Shown: positions 10,934 to 24,209 of the stretch, one piece after another
Position numbering within the stretch: position 1 is the stretch's first letter
Layout: the number at the start of each line of letters is the position of its first letter
The notes under the pieces: model-generated
Seen by the model: the letters and a program-made list of their open reading frames with translations, nothing else
What the model was told of the DNA's origin: nothing
The model's database searches: none
Program-made: the position numbers and the translations under genes
Assembly: GCA_020631735.1 (NCBI GenBank)
Contig: CM036167.1
Span: 1,678,988-1,742,987 of the forward strand
Source of the DNA: Saccharum officinarum
Lineage: Eukaryota; Streptophyta; Magnoliopsida; Poales; Poaceae
Length of the DNA: 64,000 bases
Direction of reading: 5' to 3'

Positions 10934-11284
10934 GGCAGCTGCCGGGAACTGCAAATGACACTGAGCACGAGGACAGTGAACGGGAGGAGCTGGGGACGGG
11001 GTTGAGCTTAGGATAAGGGCGGTTAAACCTATCTTGAAGCGTTGCTGCGGCGCTTATTGGACTGTTGCGTGGGGAACGATGCCGGATAGTTCTAGAAGAT
11101 CTGGTGCGGTGGACTGGTGCGGATGGCCGCAAGTGGTCTGGTTGGCCGACAAGTAGGCCTCCACTGATTTGGCCAGTTTGATCAGCGTTTTTTTCTTCAC
11201 AAAAAAAGGAGCTCATGGCAGGACTTCTTTTGTTTGCACGTAATCCAGGTTCACCATCCCTGGAAAACCCTGTACAAGTTTGGA
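10934..11284. other. Upstream region of CPN20
   Basis: This interval should hold the 5' UTR and promoter of the minus-strand CPN20 gene. I see no clear TATA box, other gene or repeat. Confidence 0.4.
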
Positions 11285-11409
11285 GCCGTTCGGCTGGAAT
11301 TATAAGCCGGCTGAAAAATACTGTTGACTGATTTTTTGTGAGAGAAAAATACTGTTCTGGCTGAAAAAACAAGCTGAATAAGACGTATTATAAGCCAGAT
11401 GAACAGGGC
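11285..11409. mobile_element. hAT-like MITE
   Basis: About 125 bp with GCCGTTCGGCTGG at the left and CCAGATGAACAGGGC at the right, and interior GGCTGAAAAATACTGTT in both orientations. It belongs to the same group as 56969-57085 and 62277-62375. The exact ends and target duplication are uncertain. Confidence 0.65.
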
Positions 11410-11799
11410 CTTTGTGTACAAATGGACTCATAATCGGATGCAAGTTCACTCGTTTGACAATCGCAATTCACGGTTCACAGGGTTTTGGCAAAAAAACACA
11501 CACACACAATTCACAGGAATACACGCTATTGCCGCGGTATCCATATTCCAGTACAGATCTTGGTTGACGATCTGTCAACCAGCGCCAACGGTCTGTTAAC
11601 CAGTGTCTGCGTGCGCATCTATGCACCCTTTATCTCTGGATTTCCACATCAGAACTCCGGGTGGCATCATCAGGAATACTTCCGCCATCACTGTATTAAT
11701 CCTCGGAAGTTTAGCTCGTCCGGAGTTCATCCCTTTCATCAGATGGTCTTCAAACAGAAATCTGTAGTCAAGCCGAAGATATTGGAGCAACAAATTCCA
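11410..11799. other. 3' flank of the SNM1-like gene
   Basis: This interval lies downstream of the minus-strand stop codon at 11800-11802. It probably includes the 3' UTR. A short (CA)n tract occurs near 11498-11506. Nothing else is recognisable. Confidence 0.45.
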
Positions 11800-14700
11800 C
11801 TACTCGTTTAACAGCTGGGCAAGCATAGCATCTGCACTCTCAGGGCCATCGTTGTTTACACTAGGGATTATGTGCTCTGGTGATATGAACTTGACAAATT
11901 GTTGCAGTTCGGTGAAACTGCTGTGTTCACTGTAGGGCACTTCATATCTGTAGAAACAAAACGAATGGCATGTGAAACTTTAGTCCAGACACGGTATATA
12001 TTTCTTTAGGACAGGCACTAATAGCTTGTTTGGTTGCCTCTACAGGGCCCGCCCAGGCTCACTAGATGCAGTTTTCAGCTGTTTGGTTGCATCGACAAAG
12101 ACCTAAGCCTGTTCCGCAGGACGCAAAAGAGCTCCTTCAACCTGGCTCCCAAGAAAGACGTTTCATTTGCGTTTCCTGCAGACCTGGCTCGCTGGATGCA
12201 AGGTGTTTCCTAGCTAATGATATACTGAGTCCATAATTATTACTCCCTCTATCCACAAAAGGACGCAATTCTCACTTTTCGAGCGATTTGAAGTTTGACT
12301 AAACTTATATAAAAAGGTACTAACATTTATGATACCAAATAAGTAGCATTAAATTGCTTGTGAAATATAATTTCGTAGTAAACCTAGTTGAAGACATAAA
12401 TATTAATACTTTTTTTGAACGCGACATAAATGTTAAGACTATTCACTATAGACTCAGTTAAAGTTAGGCTAGTTTGAACAGAGGGAGTATATATTAAGTG
12501 GTATTAGTGTTTTTAAGAGCTAATTAAGGCTTAATAAGGAAAACTAAGACTACCAAACATACTTATATACAATAAATATAATAATTACTTTTATCATAAA
12601 CATTTTATCTCATGTGACATATTCTCATACGGACAGTGGCGGAGCTAGAGCAAATATAAGAGGGGTGCATCTTGCTTTGTGGGTGCAATGACCTAGAACA
12701 TGTGGGTGCAAATATGGTGAAAATTTGAATCTTTCTACTGTCATTTAATTTTTGCGTGGGTGCGGTCGCACCCACGAGTTTGAATATAGATCCGCCCATG
12801 CATACGGACAACCCAACACTATACCTTAGATAGGATGGGCAAATACGAGCAACCAAACAAAGTGACCTTGTATGAGTTCAGCCTATCTTAGTGAGCCTGA
12901 TTTAACTCATACGACTATACGAGGCAGGCTAGGTGATACAAATAACCAAACAGACTACAGCACTGTCCGATAAGCCCCAGGACAGATTAAGGAAAAATGT
13001 ATAAAAAGAAAAATTCCAGGATGGTACCTGATGATTGATCCTTGTTGCCACCTTTTGCCTGGTGTCTTTTTCCTACCTTTGCCAAATGCCCAACCAGTAG
13101 GACAAAACGCCACTATGAGGTCAAACCGGCCCTGAAGGTAAAGTAGCTTTTCAAAAAATAAAAATGTATCACAGAATTCGAAATAAAAAGGAAAAAATGG
13201 ACTGAGAATCTGAGATTGTGATTTCTTGCTGGATGGGAATCTGGAACAAAGATGGAACCTCCAAACAGTTCACCTAAATGAAAGGCTAAACATAATGAAG
13301 GGAATATAGAAAATTTGTCTCAGTTCTGAAGTCCTGACTCCTGATAATACAACCAGAATATATGGTTAAAGATGAGGTTTTTAGTTATCTCTTTCTGCGT
13401 AGAATAATTCCTAGCAACATCTAGCTATGAGCATCCACAGACCTATTTTCTTGGTGGTGTTTCATCTAGGAATTTCTGGTTCAGTTTGAAGTTCAACAAA
13501 TTCCTAGGAGTTTTGATCATGCCCACTATCAGGAAGACCCTTAAATAAAAATGAAATCTCTCTTACAGTCTTATGAAGGCATAAGACAGAATACAAAGAC
13601 TTACAGCATATTGATTTGATAAATATTTCATCCGCTTGAAGCTTGCTAGAGTCCACATGGGGACAACATGTATGTGACTTTCTGTTTCATTGGCTGTAAA
13701 CCAGTGCATAATCTCCTGAGGAAGCTCTAAATGTTTCAATATTTGCAGCTTTGCAGCTCCAACATATATTTTCTTCTGAAGCAAACGAGCAACCTCCATA
13801 AACAGTCTTTCTTTTCCTGCATACAAGAACACTTGTAAGTAATGATCCTAACTTAGAGAAACACCAAAATACCCCGAAACAGAAAATACGAGATAATACC
13901 AATTGTGTAGCTACCAATCAAAAACAATGTTTTTGGATTGAAAGCTTCTGCTTGGATGGCCTCAATAACGAACTGTATAACAATCTCTTGACTTGGGAAG
14001 TCATACTGCAAAATAAATTTATTCATGACAGATTAACCATGTCAAAATTTAACTCTAAACTTTGGAAACATATATTTTTTTTCTGGACAAACTAAAAAGA
14101 CATACCCGTGGATTGCAATAGGTTGTGTCAAGTATTAGAGTGTGGATATGAGAAGACTGCAAAACAGGATTGTTGGCCATCTCGGAAGAAAACCGGAAGT
14201 CTCCAGTGTGCAAAACAGCCTAAAAAGGCAAGTAAAGAAAAATAACATATTGAATAGTTATGTCAAATAGATGGAAAAAAAAAATACTCAGACAAACACT
14301 TACTTTACCGTTGGGAGGCTCAAAGAGAATAATGATTGATCCAGGGCAATGGTTGGCATCAAAACATGTCAAACTAACTCCAGCAATAGTGAGCTTTTCA
14401 TTTAGGGTCAATACATGCAATCTATCCCATGGGATACCAATCTTATGATGCACAAGACTCGCTGTAATTGACGAACAGTATATCTTCCCATGACAAAAGC
14501 TTCTAGTCAAGCCTTGATAATCTGTTCAAATAGAAATATGTGTTAGACATTGAACATCAGAACTAGGTGCCTAGCAATAATGAGAAAGAAAACATGTCGG
14601 AACCAGTTTGCTAATATGCTGGTGCAGGAAGAGTTCAATTCAATATAAACTCAGACAACAAACAACAGAGGTTGTACTTACGATCCACATGGAAGTGTGT

Positions 14701-17561
14701 GAGAAACCAGTGGGAACAATCGCCTCTCAAGTAGCGAAATGCATCCTACAGCAACATTTTAAGTTATAGAACATGCTGATTGATATTAAGGATAAATGTT
14801 CTTGTAGGTCTGCAGAGATAAAAGCATACCACTCGAAAAGGGGTCCCTGGATGCAACACCAAAGAGGTGTATCTTTAACCTTTCCTTTACCAGCACTTCT
14901 TCTAGTGGGTATTTTAGCACTAGAAATTTTCTTCTCGCTCAGATTAGATGGCTTGTTGACTTTGCATACCCTTCTTTGTCTTTGATCAAATGAGGAACAT
15001 TGAAAGTATTCAGTAATTAATTTATTACCATTCATCGGAAGTTTAGTCTTCTTAGTATTTTCTGAATTTAACACGACATCTTCCACTTCACTGGGATCAT
15101 CATGTTTCTTCCGTAACTCTCCTAGAGCATGGATAATTTTCTTTCTTGGTCCAAGAGAGGTGATCCCGATACCCAACAGATCCTGCAGTCGATAGGGCAA
15201 ATGTTAGTTGTTTTACGGACACCAGAAGTATCATTTGCCTATTGGAGTCACATCGAATATACTAACAACCAAGCAATTCTCTCAAAATCTTAGGATTTCA
15301 TGGAGAGCTGAGCCATCTACTCATGCTTCAACGAGATCAAATCAGCAAAACATGCAAGTGAATGCTGCGTCAGGAACAGCCTCCGACTTACAAAAGATGG
15401 GTCACATAATTTAAGCAGTAATGGAGTTATGCTCTACACTTGAAAATAAACTTGCATCTAAGAATAAGACAGAACGTACCTCTTCAGTGAGCCACTGCAA
15501 GGTTTCCCAGTCAACTTCTTCTCTGATAAAAACCTCCTCATACTTGGATAACCCAAGGTTTCTTAACCATTCGACAACACGTCCAGTTTCAACATTCTGT
15601 CCAGCACAGGGCCCTTTTTTATGGTTGGGACTAGATTCCTGAAAAAAGATAATTCAAGTATATGACTACTTTAAGATATGTTATTCTTATTGCAGAAGAA
15701 GAATTAGGGATACCAAATGAACTCATGTTCTTTGTATCCACACTCCACTAATTTCATCTCTGAGTTTTGTTGCTCAGCAACCAGTAAATTGGATGATAAC
15801 ATGAATGTCTTATTAATGATTAGTCAGTTAAATCTAAATAAAAAGATTTCATTGCACCAGTTGTGCTCTTTTATAGTTCATTATCAGGCAAATATGGTAG
15901 GAAAGCTTCCACATCATTGACATTGTTGTAAATTGCATTCCGCTGTGGATACATTTTCAAGTGGTGTTTGTTTATTGCCCCAAATAGGCAGGTGATGATG
16001 TACAAAAACAAACCATGATGATAATGGTCAACACTATGCAAAGAAACAATACCATCAAGCAGAGGATCAACACAAAAGCAGCAGAACTTTTGAGCTTCTA
16101 TCCAAAACAACAATTTAGCATGTATATTTAAGGCACATTAGCACAAAAGAAATTATAATATTAGGACATATTGAACATAACCTTAGCTGGTTTGTCAAGA
16201 CAATTGTTAGTATGCAGCTGCCGCAGCTGCTCGCTTAAATCAGATATATCCGATCCACAGAGAGGGCATTTCACTTCATAGTCTGAACTGAGTCGCTTAG
16301 AGTCTAATGTGTTCTGTTCCATGGGAGATGCACTAATGTTTGACTGTCCCTCTATGGAATCCTTCATACACAAGTTAATGAGCTTACTGAGCTGTGTCCC
16401 AATCTCAAAATTATCACAACCATCAACTTCGAAGTCATGGATCATATGGGATTCTAGAAGCTTTGATTCAGATGAATTAGAGCGGCACTGCCCCTTACAA
16501 GCCTCAGATTCACTTGACTTATTCTCCATAGTCACATTTTCAGGGGTTGCACATGCAGAATGTCCTGCTGCTACTTTCCTCTCTTGTGAAATCAAGTTAC
16601 AGGCTCCCAAACCAGGCTCTTGGATTTCATTGCTAACACAAACTCTAGAATCATACTTTACGTTCGACATTAGGGGCTCTGACTGTACAGAATCCAAGTG
16701 ATACTTCCCGTTCTGAAGCCCAAAGCCACACTCAGATGCCACCCCGTTTGCTTTCTTCGTGTCCTGTTTATAAGTCAATGAGCCAAGAATCCCTGAATCG
16801 AGCCCTTCTGAATCATATGAACGAGCAGTTACAAACTCGCGGTTTGCATCTAATTCAATAAGCCCCGGTTCAATCAACCTGGAGTCGTGATGTCTCTCTA
16901 CAGCTTCAGAACTGCCCAGTTTCTTCTCCAGTTTTGGTGGATCACACTCAGAGCCTGCCAGCTCTTGTCCGGCGTGCCCCTCCTGAAGAACCGAGCTACA
17001 ATACCTGGAGCCAACTGCTTGAGCCTCCTCACAACGCCCAACTCCCAAATCACATACCGCACCGAGCGCCAAAACCCGCGATTCTATCGAATTGGGCAAG
17101 GAACTGGAGCTCCCTTTGCCATATCCGTATCTATCCAATCCTATCTTCGGTTTACAGCTTAGTTTGGCGCTATCAGATCCATACCTCGAGAGGCCGCAAA
17201 TTTCTCCGGCCTTTCGTTTCTTCGCTTTTGGAACGCCGCCACTAACCCTCGAGCCGGCGGCTAGGGTTTCGGCATCCTTCGCGGCCGTCGAGGCGACCCT
17301 CACCGCAGTAACGGCACCACCGGCAGCGGAACTGTTCTCCTTCCCGGAGGAACCGGAGGAGGATGGAGCCTTGAGCTTCTTACGGAGCCGAAGTGCGGCG
17401 GCGCCATTGCAAGGCTTCAAGGGGCGGAGGCGAGGAGGTTGGAAGTCGTCGTCGTCGTCACAGTCACCGAGGAAGGTAACAGCTGTGAATTTGGGGCGCG
17501 AGGCGGGAGCGACCGTCGGCGAGGGGGAGGGCTTCGCCGAGAGCTTGCCACTCGCCGCCAT
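11800..17561 (-). CDS. SNM1/PSO2-like DNA cross-link repair nuclease with UBZ4 and SAM domains
   Basis: Nucleases of the SNM1 family trim DNA ends during interstrand cross-link repair. Ten exons fit GT-AG rules: 17561-16182, 15638-15480, 15182-14830, 14745-14682, 14521-14304, 14219-14106, 14005-13900, 13816-13605, 13131-13028 and 11947-11800, about 952 residues. The long N-terminus is low-complexity and ends in a UBZ4-type zinc finger (CPLCG to HTNNC, about 433-455). A SAM domain follows (about 470-540), then the metallo-beta-lactamase core with [15 protein letters not shown] and LHTGDFR, and a beta-CASP part with GSYTIGKERLF and VPYSEHSS. The SAM plus MBL layout matches the plant SAM-domain SNM1 homologue typified by Arabidopsis At2g45700. 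Exon 3 is 353 bases although both its junctions are phase 0. One C appears missing near 14849, shifting the frame just before the MBL domain. A transposon lies in the last intron. Confidence 0.92.
12023..12956. mobile_element. MITE-like element in the last SNM1-like intron, with nested insertions
   Basis: Imperfect inverted ends GCTTGTTTGGTTG and TAACCAAACAGAC bound about 930 bp inside the intron 11948-13027. Nested in it are the Stowaway at 12243-12487 and a further fragment near 12633-12800 that starts AGTGGCGGAGCTAG, a common grass transposon end. The insertion makes this the second largest intron of the gene without touching the splice sites. Confidence 0.6.
12243..12487. mobile_element. 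Stowaway MITE
   Basis: The termini are CTCCCTCT and AGAGGGAG with a TA target duplication (12241-12242 and 12488-12489), 245 bp. This is the Tc1/mariner-derived class. Confidence 0.88.
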
Positions 17562-17679
17562 CTGCTTGTGGAAGCGGAAGGGTGGGAAAATGCGAAGCGG
17601 GGAACAGAAAAGTTGGTCAGGGCAGTTTGAAAGAGGACTGCAAAAGTAGGAGCGCGCGTAAACTCGAAAATTTTTCTTC

Positions 17680-18568
17680 AGGCCAATCCCTAAACTGGAT
17701 TGTCTGTGTTACGTTGTTCCCTAAACTCGTAAATCGACTATTTAAGTCTTTAAAATTGTTTAGCTATGTCATTTTGGTCCCTGAACTTGAAAATCATTCG
17801 TTTATGTCCTCAAACTTGTTTAATTATGTCATCCTGGTCCCTAAACTTAGTTTTGAATCTCATCTGGATCAAAACAGGGCGATCTAAAAACTCTGTATTA
17901 AAAAATAATTCATAACTTTTTATATGAACTCGAATAAAGATAAACTTTATGTCAAAATCGTAGTCCTCGACGCGATCTACAACTTTGTACTTGAAAAGTG
18001 TTTGAATTAAAACTGTTTAGGATCACAAAATATTAATCTATGTTTATAGATTTTGAAATTTAAAATTTAAAATTATCAAACAATCTTAGATACTGACAAA
18101 GTCTCAATATGATCTACAACTTTGTAGTGAAAAGTTTTTTATTTTAAGTCATTTAGTGTCCCAAAAATTAATTTTAAATTTTAAATTTTAAAATCTATAA
18201 ACATACGACAGTATTTTGGGACCCTAAACAATTTTAATTCAAAAAAATTTCAACTACAAAGTTATAGATCGTGTCGAGAGCTATAATTTTAATATAAAGT
18301 TTGTCTTCATTCGAGCTCATATGAAAAAGTTATGAATTAATTTTTGATATATAATTTTTAGATCGCCATGTTTTGACCCAGATGAGACTCAAAACCAAGT
18401 TTATGGACCGGGATAGCACAATTGAACAAGTTTGAGGACCTAAACAGGTGATTTCCAAGTTTAGGGACCGAGATGATACAGATGAACAAGTTTAAGGACC
18501 TAAACGGCCAATTTGTGAGTTTAGAGACCGGGATGACACAGCCGAACAAGTTTAGGGACCGGTGATAG
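17680..18568. mobile_element. Foldback-type element with arms of about 430 bp
   Basis: The left half (17680 to about 18120) is the diverged inverse complement of the right half (about 18130-18568). Landmarks in both arms are CTACAACTTTGTA, TTCATAACTTTTT and GATCTAAAAA. The outer part of each arm is itself a short tandem array of a unit of about 55 bp reading GGTCCCTAAACTTG with ATGTCAT between units. No coding sequence is present. It lies about 120 bp upstream of the SNM1-like start codon, so it probably overlaps that gene's promoter. The target duplication was not resolved. A MULE with long inverted repeats is the closest known type. Confidence 0.75.
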
Positions 18569-19975
18569 ACTTTACTCGAACCTTTATAAGGGCTTCGGGT
18601 TGTTAATCTTTGAGGCCACATCTACCTTTACCTTACTAAAGCACTATCTTTTTCTATGCTAAATCTACCCAAAAAATCTCACCCGTTGAGATGTCGTCCC
18701 TCCACACATCCCAGAAAAACAACTTTCTAGAAATTAACCATCCAGATTGCTTCTGAGTCTTCTCTCCTTACTCACATCTAACAATCAGGATCGCGTGTAT
18801 GATACTCCTCAGCCCCCTCCCATCTCCCACTCCCGCGCCCACCCCACACCTGCGCTCCTCAGCCACGGTTCGATCGCTGGAATTGTCATTTTTTCTGTCT
18901 AATCTTCGCTCGAACCACTACGAAAAGAGAAAAAAAACACGAGACTTCCGCCGCCGCCTCCTACTTCCCGACGAGGCTAGGGTTTCCCGGCCTCCGCCAC
19001 TCCTGATCCGACCCTTGCAACGCGACAGTGCCATGGCAGGGAAGCGGCGGTGCGGGCCAGACACAGCGGAGGACCTAGACCACACGGGACTGGCTGAGAA
19101 GCCATCAAGGTAGAGGCGGCGGCAGCGAGAACTGGGACGCCGCGTCAGACGCGGTAGGGGACCTGGAGTACGCGACGGCGGAGTAGGCGGAGGCACAAGT
19201 CTGCTGGCTGCTTGACATCCTCGCCTGCACCACCGGGTTTGCCAAGCCCCGGGACGGCGCCACAAGGCACAAGTCGTCCAAGCATGGGCGCCCCACGACA
19301 CCGCCATCCCCTCCCATACTCGCCTCAACGGGAGCTCAACGGCCTCGGGGCCTTGTGGAGCCTTCTTCGCGCGGTACTTGAACCACAGCGCAGTCAACTA
19401 TGGCGAGTAGCTCCCCGACGGCTTCTACGACGTCTGTGGCGTGCAGCTGCATCCCGCCTTCCAGGCCAAATTCGAGGCATGCTGGATCCAATCCGCATCG
19501 GCACCTCCTGCTAGCACGCACAACTCAGCCCAGCCACCATCGCACTCAGTGCTGGCATTGATGCTTCCGCAGAAGGTATGCATTTTTTGGTTACTGCTAT
19601 CTGATGATCCTGAGATCACCTGTTGGACATCCATCCAGTCCTAGAAGAAGGTGCAGTTGCAGGTGTTTGCTTCAGTAGAGATCCTATCCCATTTCGTGTG
19701 TTTGATTCATGGGATTCGTGATTAGTTCTATTTTCCGCTGCAGGTTAGTAAGCAAAAGCTTCCCTCTTTGGTTGGATCCTCCAAAGAATGGAATTCCCTT
19801 TGTACGTATGATTTTAAATTCTCGGCTAAACATTAAGCTAATTACATTGTGGTTACAATCTGAGTACACATGGTTCTTTTCCTTATGTGCCAAATTTACT
19901 TTTTTCCCTAAGCTGAGCAGTTAACGCAAGTTCATTAACATTCAGTTGTCTTCCTCAAATCCTATCATGCATAGA

Positions 19976-20085
19976 TCGAACCACAGTTTTGTGAGTTTGT
20001 CAAAAAAACTACAGTATTAATGCAATAGATCGAACCGCAGTTTTGTGAGTTTGTCCAAAAAAACTACAGTATTAATCCTGCATGG
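19976..20085. repeat. Loop of the giant inverted repeat with a duplicated 50 bp unit
   Basis: Two direct copies of a unit starting ATAGATCGAACC and ending ACTACAGTATTAAT lie back to back between the arms. The neighbouring arms (about 19795-19975 and 20085-20266) are nearly perfect inverse complements, so the transcript would fold into a very long hairpin. Confidence 0.75.
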
Positions 20086-20266
20086 TAGGATTTGAGGAAG
20101 ACAACTGAATGTTAATGAACTTGCGTTAACTACTCAGCTTGAGGGGGAAAAAGTGAATTTGGCACATAAGGAAAAGAACCATGTGTACTCAGATTGTAAC
20201 CACAATGTAATTAGCTTAATGTTTAGCCGAGAATTTGAAATCATACGTACAAAGAGAATTCCATTC

Positions 20267-23200
20267 TGTAACACCCCTGATGTTAAAAGCAACTAAAACT
20301 TGGTCATGAGCATCATCATGCATAAACATCAAGCTTTGTTGCATCAATGCATTCTATGTTTCATATGTCTCGTTTGTTGCATAGTAATGTTTCACGAAAG
20401 CAATGAATGTTTCGATAATAGCATGACCTTGTTGCATAGTGATGTTTCATGTATAGATTTACTATGTGGTAAATGTGATGTTTCATAGGTTGCTAGGTAG
20501 TGTTTCATATGTTGCTTAAACAATGTTTCACATGTTTCATGAAATAATGTCAAATTTATTAATCAAGGTTCTTTGTGATTTTATATATGAGAATATGCTT
20601 AAATAGATAAAATTGTGTTAAAATAAAGTTTGTTGTTTAAAGTATGCTCTATGATATGGGATCAAAGGTTAATGGTGTTTCTAAGCTAAATAAGTTGAAA
20701 TGGGACTCCAAAGATTGAAATTAATGTTGTTTTCCCTTGTTTAGCATTTTGTGGCTAAGTTATTGAAATTAGTGTTAAGTTCATTTTGGAAGATTTACTA
20801 AATGGATTTCCATTAATAAAAGTTGGCCAAACTTTGTTCTATTGCTTGCTCCTATATTTGATCATTGATGTTGTATAGTTAGATGTGATGTTTGGTTATT
20901 AGTTGCTCTTAATTAAATTCCTAAAGTATGCTACCCAAAAATTGGTTTTCAAAACCCTAATCTGAAAATGGTTTTCAGTTTTCAAGTCCTCCTGTTCCCC
21001 ATTCAAAATCTTTTGATTTAGAGAGAATCAGAGCTCGGTTCTTAAAGGAAAGATGGAGATCAATGATCAATGAACAACTTTTATTTTGAAAGCGGGTCGA
21101 GTTGTTGTGCAAAGTTTGGAGAAAGGACAAGGAGATGAAGGGGAATTCAGTCTGCTACAGTGGTCACCGGCAGCTACTGCTCTGCCTGTTTCACCGGCAG
21201 CCGCCGATCCCGTTTTGTCACTTCAGCGCGCGTCAACACGCAGCTGGTTGCGTGTCGAGCTCGGGGCGGGAGCTGGTGTCACGCAACCGCCTCGTCCTCA
21301 CCTTATCCCTCTCTGACGGCCGCCGTCTCTCTTCCCTTCCCTCTTTGCTGTCATCGTCGAGTTCGTGTCCACCGGCGCAGTTCACCGCATCTCTCCCCAA
21401 TTCCTCTCGCGCCCAGCTTTCCCCGCACTGCACCGTCTCCCTCACCGCCGAGCAGAGCGCCGCCGCATCCACCCTCAACGCCGACGTGCATCTCTGAGCG
21501 TCCTTCACCCAAGCCAATAGCGACATCGCCTTCCCCAACTCATGTTGTATCTCCCGCGCCACTCCTTCGACCGCCACCACCACTAGAGCATCACCTGCAG
21601 CAGCCGCCGTCGGCGCTACCATCTCTGGTCCGCCTGCGTGCGTGGCCAGGAAGCCACGGGCCACCTCTGGTTGGTCTAGAACTGGTCATAGGTGCGGCCC
21701 GATACCTCCATTCCTCAGCACCACTCCCTCGCCACCGACGAGCATCAACGGCCGGAGCCGGTGGTCGGCCGGCTCACCCCCACCGCATGCTCTGCTCTGA
21801 GAAGAAGGCAAGGACAGGAAAACGTGAATAAGAGAAAGGTGAGGATGCTAGGTGAGAGATATGTGACTCAAATGAATAGTGCATTTTGGCCAGGCCAAGC
21901 CTAGGCAGGCCGCACTGGGCTGGCCTGCCATTGCGCCTGTGTCGTGTATGGGCCGAGCTGGGCCAGCTTCGGCCCAAGCAGTCCTTTTTCGTTTTATGCA
22001 TTTTGTTAAACATCGAAATGTGCTGATTCTTATTAATTTCATAGTGATTTGTAGAAGCTTGATAAATTTATGAAATTTTTGTGTAGTGTCTTCATGATGT
22101 GCTTTATGTAAGAAAAATATGAAATGTAAATTTTGAGTACTTTTTACATGTATTAAAATTAGCTTCATTAATTAATAAATGCAACTTCTATTATTTTTCT
22201 AGGCCTAAATAAATATTCAAAAATTATGAAACTTGTTTTACCACTGTTATATAATATGACTAACCTTCAAAAAAATTTGAGCTCAATTGGAGAAAGTTAA
22301 ATTTATATTTAGTTTATGCTTTATGAATTAATTAATAAATCAATTTGCTAATGCTTAAATGACTTAGGGTTTGATTGACTTTGAGTTTGGTTGTTGGTCT
22401 TGGGACATGACCATGATGATGTTCCTTGGTATTTTACTTAGTTGTTTGAGTTCATAATCAACTTGTAATTCAGGAATATTAATGTCCTTTTTATGTATTT
22501 AATAAAAGTCATTAGTGAATAGTAATACTTGCGTAGTAGATGCAACCTCTTGGGTAAAAAGATTTAGTATAAAAGGTTAATTTATTTTGTTGGCTTGCAA
22601 CTGTATCGTAAGGAAAGTTGTACTCAAGTCTACTTAACTTTCATCATCATCAAAGCATCGTTTCATATCATGTCGAGCATATCATAGGCATGCATTGGTT
22701 ATCGCGTGTAGTGACCGAAAGCGAAGAGTCGAACGTTGAACCAAATCCCGAAGGAGTTCCATCGGTTGAGGTTGGGTTCGATATCTATGGGACTGACCCC
22801 GAACCTGAGATTCTCGTCGACCAAGGCAAGCCCTGGATGCATTTAAACATTTCCTTGAGTTTTCAAAGCTTTATATCACTTATGCTTATGAACTGATGCA
22901 TTAGATGACTAGGAGTTGAGTGATAATCTAATTGATGCATTATCAACCTTGATTACTCAATATCATCCTTGATACCTGTTTTAATTTGAAAATGCTTAGT
23001 ATGCTTAACCATGCTTATGAGATAGGCTTTTTAAATGAAATATTTCAACATGGTTGAAGTTGGCATACTTGTTGGATAATGAGGTATGAGAGTGAAATTG
23101 AGACCGGATGGGTAACTTGCATTAGAAAAGGAGTCTCAATGTAGTGTTTCCGTCTGTGTCAGTTAAGAACCGTACCGTTGTTGAACTGTATGCGTCGAGA

Positions 23201-24209
23201 CTTTGAAACTAGCCACATACTCCGGTAAGCCCTACTTAGGAGATTCTATCACGAGAACGACTACCCGCGCACTGGGAATGGAGAGATGACGGGAGTAGCG
23301 TGTACCCTCGTGGCAATGGCTGGATTGGAGGAATACTGTGCTCTCAGGTGGCGCAGAACCGGTCTGGTCTTAGAAGATCCGAAGGTAGAGTTGATATATG
23401 CGGGTTAGAGTCTGGCATATGTCGTGTGGTTAGGGATCCCTAGCTGGGTATAATCGATTCGAATCGTCGTTGCTCCTCGGATATGGAGACTCGATTCTCT
23501 GCTCATCATCGTAGATAACAAGTGGAACTCTGGTCGAGGATTAAGAAAGAAGTTGTATGAGTTACTTGATCTAGAATAGGATCACTTAGATTCTATTAAT
23601 GATTAATGATGAGTTAAAAACATTGATCTTAAGAACCCACTATTAGTAGCTTTTTATGCAAAAGAACTTTGATTCTTGCTGGAATTTTACCTTGATTCTT
23701 CTGAGCCTGCATTCATGAGTTTCTCCCTCTTTCCGTCGGGTCAGTCTTGTTGAGTACTTTTGTACTCAGGATTTGTTAAACCCTTGTTGCAGGTGTGTTT
23801 CGGACCCTGCTGCATGACAGTCTTTGCGATAAGCGATGACAAGTAGTGTGTTTGGCTCTTGGGGCAGGACATTCTGTTTTGGTGATCTGTAATAAAGTTA
23901 CTAATGTTACTCCACTACTATGGTTGTAATAACTAAACTTAAGGTTTGTAAGGTTTGGAACAAATGGTTTGTAAACTTATGTTATGTAAGACTTCCGCAC
24001 TTTTACTCTGATATAATTTATTATATAAACTATTGTAATACTGCAATGTCTCTGTAATGTGATCATGCTCGGAAGATCGTGGATGATTCGAGTTTCCTAA
24101 GGACACCCGACAGACTTTTTAAGTTATCTGGAACACATGCATAGTCGTAGAGGTCTTCGGGACGATGACATATGCATGTGGGCCATATAATTTAGGAGGT
24201 TCTGCCACA
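20267..24209 (+). mobile_element. Solo LTR, Ty3/gypsy chromovirus-like (Tekay type suspected)
   Basis: The 3943 bp insertion starts TGTAACACCCC and ends TTCTGCCACA, with flanks CATTC (20262-20266) and TATTC (24210-24214) fitting a 5 bp target duplication with one change. The inverted arm continues on both sides, proving insertion into the right arm. No gag-pol frames are present. The start TGTAACACCC, a GC-rich block at 21160-21810 and GAGTACTTTTGTACTCAGG near 23752 are features I associate with long Tekay-type LTRs. The lineage is inference. The orientation given follows the TGTAACACC end. Confidence 0.75.

Noticed and set aside
19033..19113. Possible gene starting at the ATG at 19033
   Set aside because: It sits in a giant inverted repeat, is mirrored in the other arm and soon reaches a stop. 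A captured gene end is more likely than a working gene.
22618..22896. 92-codon frame in the solo LTR
   Set aside because: LTR sequence with no retroelement domain. The frame is not bounded by conserved features.
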